64,000 nucleotides of DNA from UBA1429 sp964482225 (GTDB lineage Bacteria > Chloroflexota > Anaerolineae > UBA1429), in contig CAYZWT010000001.1 in NCBI GenBank assembly GCA_964482225.1, forward strand, positions 131,952-195,951. Direction: 5' to 3'. Positions within the stretch are counted from its first letter, which is position 1; each line of letters begins with the position of its first letter. Under the pieces are notes generated by a model. It was not told the origin of the DNA. It worked only from the letters and a program-made list of their open reading frames with translations, and ran no database searches. Below are positions 1-8,964 of this stretch, one piece after another. A program made the position numbers and the translations under genes.

Positions 1-3000
1 CAGCTCCTGCAGCGCCTTGAGTCGTCGTTCGCTCATGAGCTGCACCTTGCGCCGATCCTCGTTCACGCCCAGCCGAGCCCTGGTATGGGCGGCGAGGTAG
101 CGCTGGAGATACGCACGCTTGAGCTCGGCGAGGCGTCGTTGCGTCTGCTGTCGAAAGCTCGCTGCGCCACGCTGCGCAGGATCGGCTAGTTGGGCCAGCA
201 CATCGCTTCGCGCCGCCTTGACCTGTTCACTCCACGGATCGTCGGAAGGCAGCACCGCCTCGGCCGTGGAGAGATAGGATGCTGTCGGTCCGAGATCGGC
301 GGCCAGACCATGCAGCGCCTCTAGCTCGCCAAGCGCCCGTACACCTTCTCGATGCGCGTTGATCTCGGGCGTATCGTAGCGCAGGTTCTTGAGCTTGCCG
401 GGTGAGTTGTAAGCCTGAAGCGATTCGAGAAAGACCTTGGTCTCCTCCAGTCGCGTGCGCAGTCTCTGGGCCTCGTCCTCCGTCAAGAGGCTTTTCCCCC
501 AGAACACGAGCCCCTCGCGCATGGCCTGTTGCGCCAAGACGATGCGCTGCACCAGGTTGGTGATCGCGGTCAGAAGCTGCTGCACGGGCGCTTCTCTGCC
601 CATGGTGACATCCTGCGCCAACCCTGGAGCGAGACCCGCCAGCTCGAACAGCGCTCTGAGGGCGGGTAGGTTCCATTCCTTGGGCCGCTCAATGTGCCGG
701 AATTGCGCGAGTTCGTCAACGCTCGTGGCCGCGAGCTGCGCCAACCCCGTGGCATCGAGTTTTTTCCCCGGCACCGCCAGGACGACTTCGCCCGCATAGA
801 CCAGCGCGGCCAGCACGACCACCACCCAGTCGGGCTCGAGCCGCAGGGTCTGCGGCGCCAGGTACTCGACACCCGTTGCATCTTGGATCAACTCGGCCCG
901 GTTGACGACCTGGCCGTGCCCTTTTCTCTTGACAACCTCGAGCACGTGCTTCGCGTAGCGGGAGCGATATGGATCGAGCCGCTCGCCATCGAGCAGCTCC
1001 AGCGCGTCGAGCACGGCAGTGGCCTGACGCGTGCGCATCTGCCCGGCAATAGCCCGCAGCGCATCCTGGGCAGCCTGGGCCTGGTTGGCCCCCGTGATGA
1101 GAACCGAGAAGGAGGGGTACTCGGGAGCCTGGTCTTGAAAGTGGGGGCTCAGACAGATTCCAGCGACAGCATTGACCAGGTCACGAAAGTTGATGTGCTC
1201 AAAAGCGCCGCCCGCGCCCAGCTCGCGCAGCGTCCGGCCCTTGGTCCATTCCGTCAGAGTCTTGGTGCGCCCCTGGTATGTGACCTGGAAGGCGGTGGCC
1301 ATGTTCCTCTGCAACCACTGCACCAGGTCTCGCAAGAATCCCGTCTCGCCGGTCGCCTTGGCCTCATAGGCGGCCTTGGCATGTCCCGAAGCGGTAGAGG
1401 CGAGATCAATGGCCGCAGCATAGCCCCTAAGAGCCTTGAGGAGAGCTTCATCGGTATTCGTCAGGCGGATAAAGAGCTCATCAGGCTTCTTCTCGTCCTT
1501 AAAGGGCGGCGCATCATAGGGCTGGAGAAAGTAGATGTAAAAGTCGCGCGGCGGCACCGCAGTAGAGCGCTCGTTGGGCGCCCCGAAAAAGAGATAGCCC
1601 TGACGTGCGGCCTTGTGTTCGGGCCATTCGACCTCGTGCTGCCAGATGCGATAGCCGGTGACATAGGTCTGATCGGTGCATTCCATGACCCGCTTGAGCG
1701 CCTCATAGTAGTAGCGGTCGAGTAGAGAAGCATCCAGGCTCTCGGCTCGCCTCTCGATATTGGCGTCATAGTCATCCGTCTTTTTCAGGTCGAGGTAGTA
1801 CTGGCCGTTCTCTGGATTGAAGGAGATGAACTGTCCGCTCACCGTCCGATGGATCTCACGTAAGACGGTTTCTACTTGCGAGAGCAGATCGTCGGCCGGA
1901 TCACCGCCCAATTCCTCAATCCCAGGCTGGTACAGGTTCAGGCTATCTCGGAGCTCCTCCGGTGTGGCGCCCAACGTGGTGTAGATATCGCCGGTGGTGA
2001 GGCGATGCACAGACAGGCCGTGAATGATCCGGATCGCCATGTCCTTATAGGCCGGACGCGTGAATGCCTGTTCGATGCGCGCTTCGAGCACCTCGCTGCA
2101 GTCAATGACCGCCCGGATATCCGGGATGGCTCGGAAGGAGGGATTCCCGCGCAGGGTCATCCAGTAGGAATCATAGGCGATCAAACCTGGATGCTCCTCG
2201 GGCACATCCTGATCCAGCAACCTGCGCATCGCCACAGAGAGCGTGCGAAGCACTTCGCGCTTCTCCACAGAAGTGATGCGTTCAAAGGCGTCGATATAGT
2301 CGGGATGCACAGGAAACAAGCGCACGAACTCATCCATACGCTCGTTCATGCGACCATAGCATCTGGCGAATGGCATCAGATGCTGCCTGATCCTAACCTG
2401 TTGCTCAGCGGTCTTTTTCAGCAGCCGTTCGGCCACCACGTGCTTGACATCTCGGCGGGCGATCAGGACTTGCTCAAACCGGTCCTTCACACGGCGGACG
2501 CTGTCGGCCGCAAAGGCCAGCCTTGGGCTATCAAAGATAGCCTCCTGCACACCCGCGATGAAGCGTAGGCGCAAGTCGCGGCAGACCTCGCCCAACTCAC
2601 GAAGAAAGGTCAAGTCCAGGATCAGTTCTGAGTCAGCGCGCCTTCCTAGGTATTCGAGAAGCTCATCCACCACCAGGAGTAACCCGTGGTCCGGATACTC
2701 TCCATGAAAAGCGGACATCATCTCCTCAATGGAGCGTTTGCTGTTGGATACTCGATCCATGGAAGGAAAACGGTAGGACACGCCCATTCCTGCCAGGTGC
2801 TCCTCCAGCTCAGCCACCAGAATGTCGCGCAGCGACATGGTGGTGGCCCCGATCTCGGTACGCACCACCTTGAAGCGTCCGGCAATCCTCTCAGCAGCGA
2901 GGGCCACCTGTCTATCGTTGAGACATCCGACCAACTCCTCATCCTCGGCCAATGCCGAGATTACCGACATCAGGTGCGACTTGCCGGTGCCATAGTTGCC

Positions 3001-3198
3001 CACGACCAGTAGGCCCTTGTTGTCCAGAGGTTGATCGAACTGCAGCTGCGGGATCACAAGGCCGATCAGTCTCTCTGCCATCTCGCGCGAAATGACATAG
3101 GTCTCTACTAGATGGCGTGCGGCGGTTGCCTCGTCGGCATCCCGTAGCTGGATCACGGTCTCGATGGGTTCGAACTGGATCAGGTCTCGATACTTCAT
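1..3198 (-). CDS. brxC: BREX type 3 P-loop ATPase BrxC (C-terminus outside window)
   Basis: This is the N-terminal 1066 residues of a BrxC-type (DUF6079) ATPase; the frame runs open to base 1, so the C-terminus is missing. It begins MKYRDLIQFEPIETV and has a Walker A motif GNYGTGKS at residues 67-74, both typical of BREX BrxC. BrxC is a large ATPase that acts with the methyltransferase PglX and the phosphatase-like PglZ to block phage replication without cutting phage DNA. It starts 27 bases after brxF on the same strand, the order of type 3 BREX, so pglX, brxH, pglZ and brxA are expected to the left. I translated the first and last few hundred bases without meeting a stop; I did not translate every codon between. 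Confidence 0.85.
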   Translation of the reverse strand, partial: MKYRDLIQFEPIETVIQLRDADEATAARHLVETYVISREMAERLIGLVIPQLQFDQPLDNKGLLVVGNYGTGKSHLMSVISALAEDEELVGCLNDRQVALAAERIAGRFKVVRTEIGATTMSLRDILVAELEEHLAGMGVSYRFPSMDRVSNSKRSIEEMMSAFHGEYPDHGLLLVVDELLEYLGRRADSELILDLTFLRELGEVCRDLRLRFIAGVQEAIFDSPRLAFAADSVRRVKDRFEQVLIARRDVKHVVAERLLKKTAEQQVRIRQHLMPFARCYGRMNERMDEFVRLFPVHPDYIDAFERITSVEKREVLRTLSVAMRRLLDQDVPEEHPGLIAYDSYWMTLRGNPSFRAIPDIRAVIDCSEVLEARIEQAFTRPAYKDMAIRIIHGLSVHRLTTGDIYTTLGATPEELRDSLNLYQPGIEELGGDPADDLLSQVETVLREIHRTVSGQFISFNPENGQYYLDLKKTDDYDANIERRAESLDASLLDRYYYEALKRVMECTDQTYVTGYRIWQHEVEWPEHKAARQGYLFFGAPNERSTAVPPRDFYIYFLQPYDAPPFKDEKKPDELFIRLTNTDEALLKALRGYAAAIDLASTASGHAKAAYEAKATGETGFLRDLVQWLQRNMATAFQVTYQGRTKTLTEWTKGRTLRELGAGGAFEHINFRDLVNAVAGICLSPHFQDQAPEYPSFSVLITGANQAQAAQDALRAIAGQMRTRQATAVLDALELLDGERLDPYRSRYAKHVLEVVKRKGHGQVVNRAELIQDATGVEYLAPQTLRLEPDWVVVVLAALVYAGEVVLAVPGKKLDATGLAQLAATSVDELAQFRHIERPKEWNLPALRALFELAGLAPGLAQDVTMGREAPVQQLLTAITNLVQRIVLAQQAMREGLVFWGKSLLTEDEAQRLRTRLEETKVFLESLQAYNSPGKLKNLRYDTPEINAHREGVRALGELEALHGLAADLGPTASYLSTAEAVLPSDDPWSEQVKAARSDVLAQLADPAQRGAASFRQQTQRRLAELKRAYLQRYLAAHTRARLGVNEDRRKVQLMSERRLKALQEL

Positions 3199-3225
3199 CC
3201 GTCTACCCTCTTGAGGTCTTGTCCG

Positions 3226-3705
3226 TTATCGAAACGCTGTTGGCTCTGGGCTCGCGATCAGGAGCCCGTCCAGCGGGTAGCGCCGGTACTCGGGGTGCCC
3301 TGGGGCTGCATAGATCAGATGCCCTTCATCAACGCATCCGCTCCACGCTGCGACGACGGCCTTATTACGCGACAGCCCCTGCAACAATCGAAGCGGATCT
3401 TGCTTATAGGCAACGTCAAACAGCAGCTCGATGTTATCCAGTAGAACTACCTGACCTCTGGCGACGCTGACGATCTCACCCAACAGGCGGGGCAACTGCA
3501 ACACCCGTTGGCGTTCGGTGAGGCCAAGCATGCGAAGAGAGAGCTCCAGATTCACATTGATCCGCGGTGCGCCCGTGCGATCGCACACCGCGCATAGCGT
3601 CGAGGTCTTGCCCGCACCGACGGGCGCCACGAGCAACAACAGCCGGTGATATAGCGCGGCTGCGTGATCGATCTTCTGCACTATCTGTTCCGCAACGGCA
3701 TCCAC
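3226..3705 (-). CDS. brxF: BREX type 3 small P-loop protein BrxF
   Basis: A 159-residue P-loop NTPase with Walker A APVGAGKTS near residues 27-35 and a Walker B-like VVLLDNIE around residue 90. Its length, sequence and place directly before a DUF6079/BrxC gene identify it as BrxF, the small ATPase that marks type 3 BREX. Its exact role in BREX is not settled; it probably regulates or loads the larger ATPase. It follows the small helix-turn-helix gene by 13 bases and precedes brxC by 27, so the three are likely one transcription unit. Confidence 0.85.
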   Translation of the reverse strand: MDAVAEQIVQKIDHAAALYHRLLLLVAPVGAGKTSTLCAVCDRTGAPRINVNLELSLRMLGLTERQRVLQLPRLLGEIVSVARGQVVLLDNIELLFDVAYKQDPLRLLQGLSRNKAVVAAWSGCVDEGHLIYAAPGHPEYRRYPLDGLLIASPEPTAFR

Positions 3706-3718
3706 CGTGAGCGCCCTT

Positions 3719-3913
3719 TCATCGGTTCAGATTGCAGGCGGGCATCTGGGCGAGCCAGGAATCTATCGCTTCCCGCAGAAACCGCCAACGGCGGCCAACT
3801 TTTTGAGCTGGGATTCGTCCTTCTCGTACGAGTTTGTAGAGCGTCGATTTCGGGATCTTGAGGTATGCGGCGAGTTCCTCGATTGTCAGCACATCGATCT
3901 GCTGCGTCTCCAT
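3719..3913 (-). CDS. Excisionase-type helix-turn-helix protein
   Basis: A 64-residue DNA-binding protein of the excisionase/MerR-like HTH_17 type. The core reads LTIEELAAYLKIPKSTLYKL, followed by the wing GRIPAQKVGRRWRF, typical of this fold. The ATG at the upper coordinate was chosen because AGAGGT lies just upstream; an 11-residue longer frame lacks such a site. It is the first gene of the brxF-brxC unit and lies next to a tyrosine recombinase. It could therefore be the BREX transcriptional regulator or a recombination directionality factor; the sequence alone does not decide. Confidence 0.7.
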   Translation of the reverse strand: METQQIDVLTIEELAAYLKIPKSTLYKLVREGRIPAQKVGRRWRFLREAIDSWLAQMPACNLNR

Positions 3914-4122
3914 GGGGGCACCTCTTGGGCGGCCGTCATATTTCAAAAGGCAGTATCCCGCTGCAGAGTCAAGTTACAGTTAGTGCCAGTTGATGTCAAG
4001 CCGTTCCTGACAGTTGCGCACACCGAAAAGCGGTGCTGGGCGCGTACTCTTCCGTATGCACGTGCCGTCGGCAAGGTTAGTGATCGTTCAGCTCACCCCA
4101 GCTAGCCGGAGCGCGAGACTCC

Positions 4123-5028
4123 TCACAAAGCATGTTCCTGCAGCTCTCTTTTCACTGCTTCCTGTGCCAGTTGCACATAGATTGAAGTGGTCTTGAGGCT
4201 GGCGTGGCCCAGTACCTCCTGCACCGTGCGCAGGGACGTGCCCTGGGCGACATGGTGCGTCGCAAAGGTGTGTCGCAATGTGTGCACGCTGGCGCCTGTG
4301 ATGCCGACCTCTGTCAGGTACTTGGCTACCATCTGCTGGACCGCCCGCGGGCCCATGGGCAGCCCGAACTTGGTCACGAACAGAGCTTCACCCCGCTGCG
4401 GCCTTACGTCCAGCCATGCCTTTACCGCGCGGCAGGCCTTGTGGTTGAGGGGGATCCAGCGCTCTTTGCGGCCTTTGCCCAGAATGTGCAGACGCCCCAC
4501 CGTCTCGGCGTCTCTGGTGATGCGCCCCGGGAGCTGGACGTCGCCTACCTGCAACTTGGTCAACTCGGAGAGGCGCATGCCGGTTTGCAGGAACAGCTCG
4601 ATGATGGCGGCATCCCGTGGATGATGGCTGCAGGCACGCAGCAGCGCCTGGTACTCGACTTTGCTTAGCACCCTGGGTTCTTTCTGCTCGCTGCGTGGCG
4701 GCCTGAGTTGCTCCGCCGGGTTGTTGGGGATCGCTCCGGAGCGGTAGAGATACGCGAAAAGCGACTTGCAGGCGTAGGTCTTGCGACGACGTGACGCGCC
4801 GGCCAACCCACGTTGGTCCAGGTGGGCGAGATAGGCCTCCAGGGTGCGGGGCGAGACGTCGGCTGGTGCGCTACAGCCATGCCCTTCCAGGAACCCGACC
4901 AGATCCCGGAGATCGTCCGTGTAGCTGAGGCGGGTCTTATGCGCATAGTTACGCGAGGGCATGTAGGTGCGCTCGTACGCGCTCAGGGCCTCGCGCAGGT
5001 CGTGGATGATGGTTGTTTGTGTGTCCAT
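4123..5028 (-). CDS. Xer-type tyrosine recombinase/integrase
   Basis: A 301-residue tyrosine recombinase with an N-terminal SAM-like DNA-binding domain (about residues 10-100) and a complete catalytic set: Arg152 in TGMRLSEL, Lys185 in LGKGRKER, His249 and Arg252 in HTLRHT, His275 in LGHASLKTT and nucleophile Tyr284. Length and layout match XerC/XerD and not IntI, because the extra integron-integrase insert is absent. A dif-like 28-bp palindrome lies 71 bases upstream of the start codon, so it may be a self-sufficient Xer recombinase (as XerH/difH) or the recombinase of an Xer-using mobile element. It points the same way as the BREX genes. Confidence 0.88.
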   Translation of the reverse strand: MDTQTTIIHDLREALSAYERTYMPSRNYAHKTRLSYTDDLRDLVGFLEGHGCSAPADVSPRTLEAYLAHLDQRGLAGASRRRKTYACKSLFAYLYRSGAIPNNPAEQLRPPRSEQKEPRVLSKVEYQALLRACSHHPRDAAIIELFLQTGMRLSELTKLQVGDVQLPGRITRDAETVGRLHILGKGRKERWIPLNHKACRAVKAWLDVRPQRGEALFVTKFGLPMGPRAVQQMVAKYLTEVGITGASVHTLRHTFATHHVAQGTSLRTVQEVLGHASLKTTSIYVQLAQEAVKRELQEHAL

Positions 5029-5034
5029 GTTATT

Positions 5035-5062
5035 GCTTCGCCTAACTGTCCTTCAGGCGTTG
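5035..5062. other. Degenerate second dif-like half-site
   Basis: The left 11 bases GCTTCGCCTAA nearly repeat the left arm of the full dif-like site found 64 bases away, followed by a six-base centre CTGTCC and a poorly matching right arm. It lies just before the recombinase start codon and could be an accessory binding site or the relic of a recombined site. Confidence 0.3.
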
Positions 5063-5098
5063 GTTATTGATATCAAACGGGTCTGTGCACCCGTGTTT

Positions 5099-5126
5099 CC
5101 TTCGCCTAATGTGGATTATGCGAAGG
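5099..5126. other. dif-like Xer recombination site
   Basis: The site has the 11-6-11 layout of a Xer target: left arm CCTTCGCCTAA, centre TGTGGA, right arm TTATGCGAAGG. The right arm is the reverse complement of the left with one mismatch. The middle closely parallels the E. coli dif sequence (CATAA, TGTATA, TTATG). It lies between the Xer-like recombinase gene and the CHAT gene, which is where a recombinase-linked core site would be expected. Whether it is the chromosomal dif or an element-borne copy cannot be told from one window. Confidence 0.55.
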
Positions 5127-5195
5127 GACAGCATACTTTGAATTGTACATGTCAGAATAAAAGAAATCAAAACGACAATAAGAGATTAATACCGT

Positions 5196-8100
5196 TTAAC
5201 TTCCGATATACTGAAATCCAGCCCAGAAAAATGGGTCCGCAAATGGCCTTTCCTCCGGGTGTGCCGCATAGTACTGATATGCCATCATCAAGGACAGATC
5301 TGTGCTCTTTGCCTTGTCATATGCAGATCGAAGCCACCGCACGAGATCTAGCTCTCGAACAGTGCTTCTGGCCAGCCATAATTGGGCCTCACGAAGGGCC
5401 GATGCAGGGGCTAGCCCGTCAGTGCGGTGGAGTCCGTAAAAGTGCCTAAAGAGAAGGAACGTAGCCAGATCAGATGAAACCCACATGGAGCCGATCACTC
5501 CATGGGCTCCAGCGCAAAGAAACCCGGTAGGTAGCCCAAAGCCGTCATTCGGGACAAGCGCAAAGTCGCGCAGAGCAGTTTGACATGCGGATAGAACGAC
5601 CAGTTTTGCGCGAGCAAGATCACCGCAGAGCAGAACATCATGGAGACTAAGGACCATACCATCTGCGAGGTACAAACCAGATGACAGATAGTCGATTGGA
5701 TCGAACACCCCGTGACAGGCAAAGTGAAGGTAGTCCGCGTCTTGCCATACATCCAGCACTGCATCCGGTGATGCATTCGCCCCTGAGAGTCGGGTGCTGC
5801 ACCCTTTCGCAAAAGCCGAACATGCTGACTCTGCCTCCAAGCCTACAAATCGTGCCATGAGCTCTCCGGCGCCTTTCTTATCGTATTGCTTGGGATGGCC
5901 TTGAGGCAGTTCGGATGACTCAACGGCAACGATACGGTGAGACGTTGAGGAAGAACCTGCCCGATCTACCCTAAGGAGGCTGCTTGAGGGAAGATACGAG
6001 ATATCGATCAGATCGATTACGCGCTTGCCCGAGGCGAGTTCCCCAGCATGAAGAGGAAGAAAAGCTAGCTTGCCACACGGTATAATCGTGCACCCACGGT
6101 ATTCGTGTGCAAGGAGAAGGTCGACGATTGGCTGCATCAGTTCCTTTCCCAGCGTGCCAAGGTGAGATGCAAGCCAGTCAAGTAAGCCCACCCTATCATC
6201 AAGTGCGGCGGAGTGTAGCAGGTTTATCGTGTTTGAATGATCGTACAGCAACTCATCAACCGTCTTCGAATCCATCGCATCTGACCAATATGCTTTGTAC
6301 TCTCTCTCACACACCTGGCCAGGTAACACGACAAGTGTCACGCATCCCTCGGATGTGGCAACCATGTAGACGATTGGACTCGACAACTCGCCAGTGTTGT
6401 GAGGCTGAACCGAGTGTTGCTCACTGGCCACGCCGGGCGGTTCGCCGAGTTTGGAGGCAAGCAGAGCGTCAATATGCAGTGCTGCCTCGATCATCTCGTC
6501 GGTAGCATCCTGTAACCTCAGGAGATCGAGGTCTCCCGCTTCGTCCAGAGATAGAACTCTAGACCTAATCTCAGCGCGCCTCAATCTGGCGCTAGCTTCC
6601 ATGATAGAGTGTCGCAGGCCTACATCCGCCACTGCCAAGGCACTGTACTCCGCGACAGACTGGCCCTTCTCCGCAAGGTCTATCGCGTCGCAATATAGTC
6701 CCAAGCGAGTTGCGGCATAGCTGGCCTGAAAGAAGAAATCGCGGAGACTGGCCCCAATCATGCTGCGAGTGGCAGGTCTTTCGCGCGTTGATAGTAGCTG
6801 GCTCGCCAGGGGTAGCATTGTACTGAGCTCGCGGTAGGAGTCTTCCCACAGACCTAGCTTGGCATAGAGCTTCGCCAGCAACTGTGAGGCCAACACGCGC
6901 TCCTCATGGGCCGCTATAGCCCCAAAACCCTCAACTGCCGTCTCTAGCAGGCTGATCACTTCATGGATAGGGCGCGCTGTATCGTGAGTGCCATGACGCA
7001 TATATGCTTCGGCGAGACCGAGACACGCGGCAGAGCATTGCTTCAGGGCGCCGCGAGCAGCGAATATCTCAGAAGCTTCCTCATAGCTCGCAACCGCCTT
7101 CTCGTAACAGCCTTCCACCCCCTGGTCTGCCAGTTCATCGCACACAACTCCTATATTGAAGAGCGTTGATCCGTAGTCGATCGATGTGCCTGTTGCCTTG
7201 CGTAGACGAAGCGCCTCCTCCAAGCACTCCAGTGCCTCAGCCAGACGATGGCGACTTCTGCCTTCATGACACGACAAAAGCGCAATCCCCTTGTTTGTGA
7301 GGATCATCGAACGGAGATCATATCGCTCCGAGTACAGAATGGTTTCGAGAGCAGAGTCATAGCATTCAAGCGCTTTGCTGATCGCCTTGTGCGAATCGAT
7401 CACACGGAGATCCATCAGTGCGTTTCCTAGACCGTTGAGAATCTGTGCCCTCAGGAAGGCGTCAGAAGCCTCGGTCGCAGAACGCCGTGCCTCCTCAAAG
7501 CACGCGATGGCTTGAAATGTGTTCGCGGTATGTATCCCGACATCCAAACCACGGAAGAAAGCGCCTATCTGAAAGATAACATGAGCTCGGATTAGGGGGA
7601 TGGTAATGAGACTGCTCTCTCGGTGTAGTTGTCCGATCTGATCATAGATGTCCGTAAGATCACGAACACTCCCCATCCTGCATAGAGCAGCCCGCGACTC
7701 CGCTACCCTGAGACGAAACAACGCTTGCTCGATGGGAGAGACCTGGCACGAGAGCCGCTCACATGCTAGGCTATACAACGTCTCTGCTCGTCTGGCCGAA
7801 TCAACGGACAGCTCTTCGTCGTATAGATAGGAGTCGCCAAGCATGTGAAGCGCCTGTAGAAGCGTCCAGACGCTATACTTGTTAGCATTGTTGAGCATGG
7901 AGTTGAGTTGCTTGCGAGAGATTGTTCCAAGGGTGACAATTCTACCCTTGATAGCGGCCCAGAGCGCCTGCAGATTCTGGTATGTTATGCTGTACCTTGA
8001 GGCTTCTGCCCCTGGGTCTAGCAGCCCTAGAGACTCAGACAAGCACCCTGCAGCCAATACTAGACTGTGCAGATCCTCGCCTGACGAGCGACGAAAGTGT

Positions 8101-8585
8101 ATGACAGATAGATCCCAAAGCGTAGCAGCGCGCAGACTCGGTACGGTGTCCCTGGGGCGGTGCCGAAGAGCTGTCTGAAAGCACTCTTCCGCTAACTTCA
8201 TGCAGCAGCCAGGCTTCTGATTCTCGATCTGCATAAGGATGCCCCCCAAACTGCACATGACAAGCGCGTAAGTGAGGGGGTGCTTCTCCGGAACAAAGAC
8301 TTCCAGTGCTTGATTGACCAATGCTAGGGCCTTCTCAGCAGGAGTTGCATCCACTGAGGAACAACGTGAGTACGCCACTGCGAGTTCATGGCGCAGTTCG
8401 GCATACATTACATCCGGCATCTCCTGACCAGAGCCTAGAATCGCTTCGAGAGACTCGATCTCGAGCGGGATTAGCGATGGATCCGATTGTCTGCGCCGTG
8501 CAACATCACGATACACGAGCCATGGAGAACGGAGCGATTCTGGAACCGAATACTCGTATTCGCCATACAAACTCTGTTCCTTCAT
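5196..8585 (-). CDS. TPR-CHAT caspase-like protease
   Basis: A 1129-residue protein: a long helical TPR-type region (roughly residues 30-650), a linker, and a C-terminal CHAT (caspase HetF-associated with TPRs) domain. The catalytic dyad is visible as His958 in HFACHG and Cys1001 in LSACQTA. CHAT proteins are cysteine proteases used in bacterial immunity and cell death, for example with type III-E CRISPR or gasdermins; no such partner is adjacent here. The ATG was preferred over an upstream GTG because TGAGGT precedes it by seven bases. Base composition is visibly lower in G+C than neighbouring genes, which suggests transfer. It lies beside BREX and a recombinase, so a defence role is likely. 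Confidence 0.85.
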   Translation of the reverse strand: MKEQSLYGEYEYSVPESLRSPWLVYRDVARRRQSDPSLIPLEIESLEAILGSGQEMPDVMYAELRHELAVAYSRCSSVDATPAEKALALVNQALEVFVPEKHPLTYALVMCSLGGILMQIENQKPGCCMKLAEECFQTALRHRPRDTVPSLRAATLWDLSVIHFRRSSGEDLHSLVLAAGCLSESLGLLDPGAEASRYSITYQNLQALWAAIKGRIVTLGTISRKQLNSMLNNANKYSVWTLLQALHMLGDSYLYDEELSVDSARRAETLYSLACERLSCQVSPIEQALFRLRVAESRAALCRMGSVRDLTDIYDQIGQLHRESSLITIPLIRAHVIFQIGAFFRGLDVGIHTANTFQAIACFEEARRSATEASDAFLRAQILNGLGNALMDLRVIDSHKAISKALECYDSALETILYSERYDLRSMILTNKGIALLSCHEGRSRHRLAEALECLEEALRLRKATGTSIDYGSTLFNIGVVCDELADQGVEGCYEKAVASYEEASEIFAARGALKQCSAACLGLAEAYMRHGTHDTARPIHEVISLLETAVEGFGAIAAHEERVLASQLLAKLYAKLGLWEDSYRELSTMLPLASQLLSTRERPATRSMIGASLRDFFFQASYAATRLGLYCDAIDLAEKGQSVAEYSALAVADVGLRHSIMEASARLRRAEIRSRVLSLDEAGDLDLLRLQDATDEMIEAALHIDALLASKLGEPPGVASEQHSVQPHNTGELSSPIVYMVATSEGCVTLVVLPGQVCEREYKAYWSDAMDSKTVDELLYDHSNTINLLHSAALDDRVGLLDWLASHLGTLGKELMQPIVDLLLAHEYRGCTIIPCGKLAFLPLHAGELASGKRVIDLIDISYLPSSSLLRVDRAGSSSTSHRIVAVESSELPQGHPKQYDKKGAGELMARFVGLEAESACSAFAKGCSTRLSGANASPDAVLDVWQDADYLHFACHGVFDPIDYLSSGLYLADGMVLSLHDVLLCGDLARAKLVVLSACQTALRDFALVPNDGFGLPTGFLCAGAHGVIGSMWVSSDLATFLLFRHFYGLHRTDGLAPASALREAQLWLARSTVRELDLVRWLRSAYDKAKSTDLSLMMAYQYYAAHPEERPFADPFFWAGFQYIGS

Positions 8586-8702
8586 TGATGGTACCTCAGT
8601 CAATAGATCTATCTCGCCCCACGCCACTCGGCGGAGAGACCTACCTAGGGCATTGCCAAAACTTCCTGTGAAAGCTAAATAGGAACACTCCTGAAAGTAA
8701 CT

Positions 8703-8731
8703 ATTCTAAAAAAGCTTGACATGACGGGCAA
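8703..8731 (-). promoter_or_regulatory. Promoter of the CHAT gene
   Basis: On the minus strand TTGCCC and TAGAAT are separated by 17 bases, about 120 bases before the CHAT start codon. It overlaps an oppositely oriented promoter-like pair on the plus strand. Confidence 0.45.
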
Positions 8732-8897
8732 TCTCCCCTATCCTGGAGTTGATCGATAGGACGAGGGCCGCCGGTGTTGCGAGCACCGTCAGCCCTCTGA
8801 CCCACCAGCTGATCGTCCCAGCCGGGGGCTGCTTGCATTGTAGCCGTGCGCCGCCTTCCCGCGCAAGTCAGCTGGGAGGCGGCGCTTTGCGTTTTGG
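8716..8897 (+). ncRNA. Candidate small RNA with own promoter and terminator
   Basis: On the plus strand TTGACA and TATCCT are 17 bases apart (8716-8744). About 100 bases on, a strong stem (CGCCGCCTTCCC pairing with GGGAGGCGGCG, 8851-8888) is followed by a T-rich stretch, as in an intrinsic terminator. The interval contains a further hairpin CGGTG/CACCG and no convincing gene with a ribosome-binding site. It fits a short RNA of roughly 140 bases divergent from the CHAT gene. No known RNA family was recognised, and the signals could be coincidental in this GC-rich stretch. Confidence 0.3.
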
Positions 8898-8964
8898 GGG
8901 AAAGGAGGAGGCCATGGTCGCGGCCAGCGGCGGCGGCGGCACCGCCGCGCTCCGGTAGGGTGCG

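Noticed and set aside
5036..5066. GCCTAAC followed by GTTGG, resembling an integron attC site
   Set aside because: The recombinase lacks the extra segment of integron integrases, no gene cassettes or further attC sites follow, and the bases are better explained as part of dif-like arms.
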